Shown here: positions 4,245 to 6,173 of the stretch, in pieces | Layout: each line of letters opens with the position of its first letter | How positions within the stretch are numbered: the first letter of the stretch is position 1 | NCBI GenBank assembly: GCA_964388965.1 | Contig: CAYMCP010000110.1 | Location: 1 to 6,173 of the forward strand | DNA: 6,173 nucleotides | Origin: Albibeggiatoa sp964388965 | GTDB lineage: Bacteria; Pseudomonadota; Gammaproteobacteria; Beggiatoales; Beggiatoaceae | Reading direction: 5' to 3' | Translations under genes and position numbers: made by a program | Notes under the pieces: model-generated | Database searches by the model: none | Told to the model about the DNA's origin: nothing | Seen by the model: the letters and a program-made list of their open reading frames with translations, nothing else

Positions 4245-6173
4245 AACACGCCCGCAGCGAAGAAGATGTGAAAGATATTTATATTAAGGCTTTGGGATTA
4301 AAAAGTTACACCAAAGGTTTAATTGATATTCGCACAGATGAAATTTGGTTTGAAGCCAAAGAAGGCAGCAAAATTTCTAGTTATGCGATGTTCACGCAAT
4401 TATTGCATTATGTGCAGGATGCTTTAAATAAAGGCGAAATTATTCCACCTTTTTTAGCCGTTATTGATACTGAAAAAGCTGCTTTAATGAAAACCGCTGA
4501 TGTCTTGCCTTTGTTAAAAAAGAAAATCATTAAATGGGGAAAGTCAGCCACTCAATATCCTAGAGAAGCATTAGACGAAGTATCGGCGTACATCGGAGCA
4601 CATTTTGTTTCGTTTAAAATTTCCACTCATGAACAAGAATTTATCCAAGCGGTTAAACAAGCCATCCAAACAGGCGAAATTATTCGCGCCCAAATTACGC
4701 CCGATAATTTAAAACAAGTTTTCGATAAATGGGTGGTGATGATTGGGCGAGAAATTATTGGCGTTAAAGAAGAAGATTATGCCTTATTATTTTTCGCCGA
4801 TATTATGCACGATGGCACGCTGTCAACACATCAACATTTACCCGCTGAATTATTGCATAAAAATAATGCCCCCGTGTTTTCTTTAAATGGAAAACTTTAT
4901 GAACTCAGCAATAAAGAAGGTTATCGTCGATTTTGGGCAATTTATCATAAACCCCCTCACACTGAATATCGTAATTATTTATTAGAACGCCGCGACAATT
5001 TAATTCCTTTAGATGAGCGCAGTTTTAAAGGTGCGTTTTATACGCCATTAACTGTTGTTGATGCGGCTTATAATAAATTAACTGAAGTTTTGGGTAAAAA
5101 TTGGCAAAAGAATTATATTGTTTGGGATATGTGTTGTGGCGTGGGAAATTTAGAAGTGAAACATTCAAATCCGCGTAATGTTTATATGAGTACTTTGGAT
5201 CAAGCGGATGTTGATGTCATGAGAGCCGCAAAAATCTGTGTTGCAGCTTATCGTTTTCAATATGATTATTTAAATGATGACATTACTGATGACGGTAAAA
5301 TTGATTATTCTCTGACTGAGAAAATTCCCAAAAGTTTGCGCCAAGCAATTCGAGAAGGTAAAAAGATTTTGGTGTTAATGAATCCGCCTTATGCGGAGGC
5401 AGGAAGTACTTTAGGAAAAGATGGAAAAAAGAAAGTATCAGCCAATAAATTTTCAGCTACCGCAATGGCTAATTATGGGAAATCTAGCAATGAACTTTTT
5501 ACTCAATGTGTGGCGCGTATTGCTCAAGAAATGCCTAATGCTACACTAGCGATGTTTAGTAAATTGAAGTATGTTAATGCGCCCAATTTTGAGAAGTTTA
5601 GACAGGCGTGGAATGCAGAATATTTAGGTGGTTTTATTGTTCACAGTAAAGCCTTTGATGGTTTAAAAGGCAATTTCCCTATTGGTTTTTTAATTTGGAA
5701 AACCAATCAAAACGCTAAGAAAAAATACTTAATTGATAGTGTTTGCACGGAAGTTTTAGATAAAAATGCACAAGCTATTGGTGAAAAATGTTTTTATAAT
5801 TTGCCAAATTCGCAATTACTCACAAATTGGATAAGACGACAAAAATCAAATGATTTAGATGTCGTGCCATTAATCAATGCTGTCACGCCAACACTTGCAA
5901 CTAATGGAGTTCAACGTACAAAATGGGCAGACAAAGCAATTGGTCACATGCTTTCTGACAGTAATGATTTACAAAACTCAAATCAAGCCACAGCGTTATT
6001 TTCATCTGTTCACAGTATTGGACATAAGGGCGGCTTTTACGTTACTCCTGAAAACCTTTGGCAAGCCGCAGTTGTTTTCTCCGTGCGTCGCTTAATTAAA
6101 CCCACTTGGATTAATGATCGCGATCAATTCTTACAACCCACAAGCGAATTAAGCGATGAATTTAAAAATGATT
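4220..6173 (+). CDS. Type IIG-like restriction-methylase fusion (RM-C), 3' truncated by window edge
   Basis: The frame is open from ATG 4220 through the right edge, giving 651 residues so far. The N-terminus carries a PD-(D/E)XK nuclease pattern: Asp36 in GLIDIRTDEI, then Glu45 and Lys47 in WFEAKEG, inside a helix-flanked fold. The N6-adenine methyltransferase core follows: GAFYTP (271-276, motif X region), DMCCGVGNLE (303-312, motif I, AdoMet binding) and LVLMNPPYAEAG (384-395, motif IV, catalytic NPPY at 388-391). No DEAD-box helicase lies between nuclease and methylase, which argues against type ISP. Such single-chain enzymes methylate one adenine in a target and cut nearby; the target-recognition part should lie further toward the C-terminus and is partly outside the window. 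The start is confirmed by the copy of its first 8 codons at 909-932. It lies 22 bases after the RelE-like gene, so it is probably co-transcribed. Sampled GC of 35-38% is higher than the module upstream. Confidence 0.88.
   Translation, partial: MSTLYEKLQHARSEEDVKDIYIKALGLKSYTKGLIDIRTDEIWFEAKEGSKISSYAMFTQLLHYVQDALNKGEIIPPFLAVIDTEKAALMKTADVLPLLKKKIIKWGKSATQYPREALDEVSAYIGAHFVSFKISTHEQEFIQAVKQAIQTGEIIRAQITPDNLKQVFDKWVVMIGREIIGVKEEDYALLFFADIMHDGTLSTHQHLPAELLHKNNAPVFSLNGKLYELSNKEGYRRFWAIYHKPPHTEYRNYLLERRDNLIPLDERSFKGAFYTPLTVVDAAYNKLTEVLGKNWQKNYIVWDMCCGVGNLEVKHSNPRNVYMSTLDQADVDVMRAAKICVAAYRFQYDYLNDDITDDGKIDYSLTEKIPKSLRQAIREGKKILVLMNPPYAEAGSTLGKDGKKKVSANKFSATAMANYGKSSNELFTQCVARIAQEMPNATLAMFSKLKYVNAPNFEKFRQAWNAEYLGGFIVHSKAFDGLKGNFPIGFLIWKTNQNAKKKYLIDSVCTEVLDKNAQAIGEKCFYNLPNSQLLTNWIRRQKSNDLDVVPLINAVTPTLATNGVQRTKWADKAIGHMLSDSNDLQNSNQATALFSSVHSIGHKGGFYVTPENLWQAAVVFSVRRLIKPTWINDRDQFLQPTSELSDEFKND

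Noticed and set aside
5877..6095. Plus-strand open frame of 72 codons inside RM-C
   Set aside because: It lies in another frame within the continuous RM-C reading frame and has no Shine-Dalgarno or recognisable domain.
6115..6126. 12-base palindrome TGATCGCGATCA as an operator or modification site
   Set aside because: It lies in RM-C coding sequence, symmetry does not extend beyond 12 bases, and nothing else supports a function.

Overview
The window reads as an AT-rich bacterial accessory (defence) region, with every credible gene on the + strand. Small toxin-antitoxin genes, a DUF262 protein, an ATPase and restriction-modification (RM) genes packed together suggest a mobile or fast-evolving defence island. 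Protein style suggests a gammaproteobacterium, perhaps a filamentous sulfur-oxidiser such as a Beggiatoa relative, but this is a weak impression and no marker gene is present.

Left part (1-1046). The window opens with the last 53 codons of a gene that looks like the C-terminus of a type IIG-like restriction-methylase (RM-A). A two-gene VapBC-like toxin-antitoxin cassette follows (186-838, ATGA overlap). Next comes a short scar (894-979) in which the start of an RM gene, with its upstream leader, is joined directly to the end of an RM gene. Almost the whole gene body is missing, and the two ends are out of frame with each other.

Right part (1047-6173). Four closely spaced genes follow: a DUF262 protein with no HNH domain (1047-2264), a DUF3696-type AAA/ABC-class ATPase (2261-3256, 4-base overlap), an unrecognised 307-residue protein whose C-terminal third looks like a RelE/HigB toxin (3274-4197), and a second RM enzyme (RM-C, 4220 to beyond the right edge). 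RM-C has an N-terminal PD-(D/E)XK nuclease and an N6-adenine methyltransferase core.

How they may work together (inference). The DUF262 + DUF3696 ATPase + third gene set matches the layout I remember for the Menshen anti-phage system. The ATPase and DUF262 protein would sense or process, and the RelE-like third protein is an attractive effector. RM-C may add a restriction layer. Both cassettes, the toxin-antitoxin pair and the three-gene module, are flanked by short direct repeats that are ends of the same RM gene family. RM genes may therefore act as the joints through which defence cassettes are swapped.
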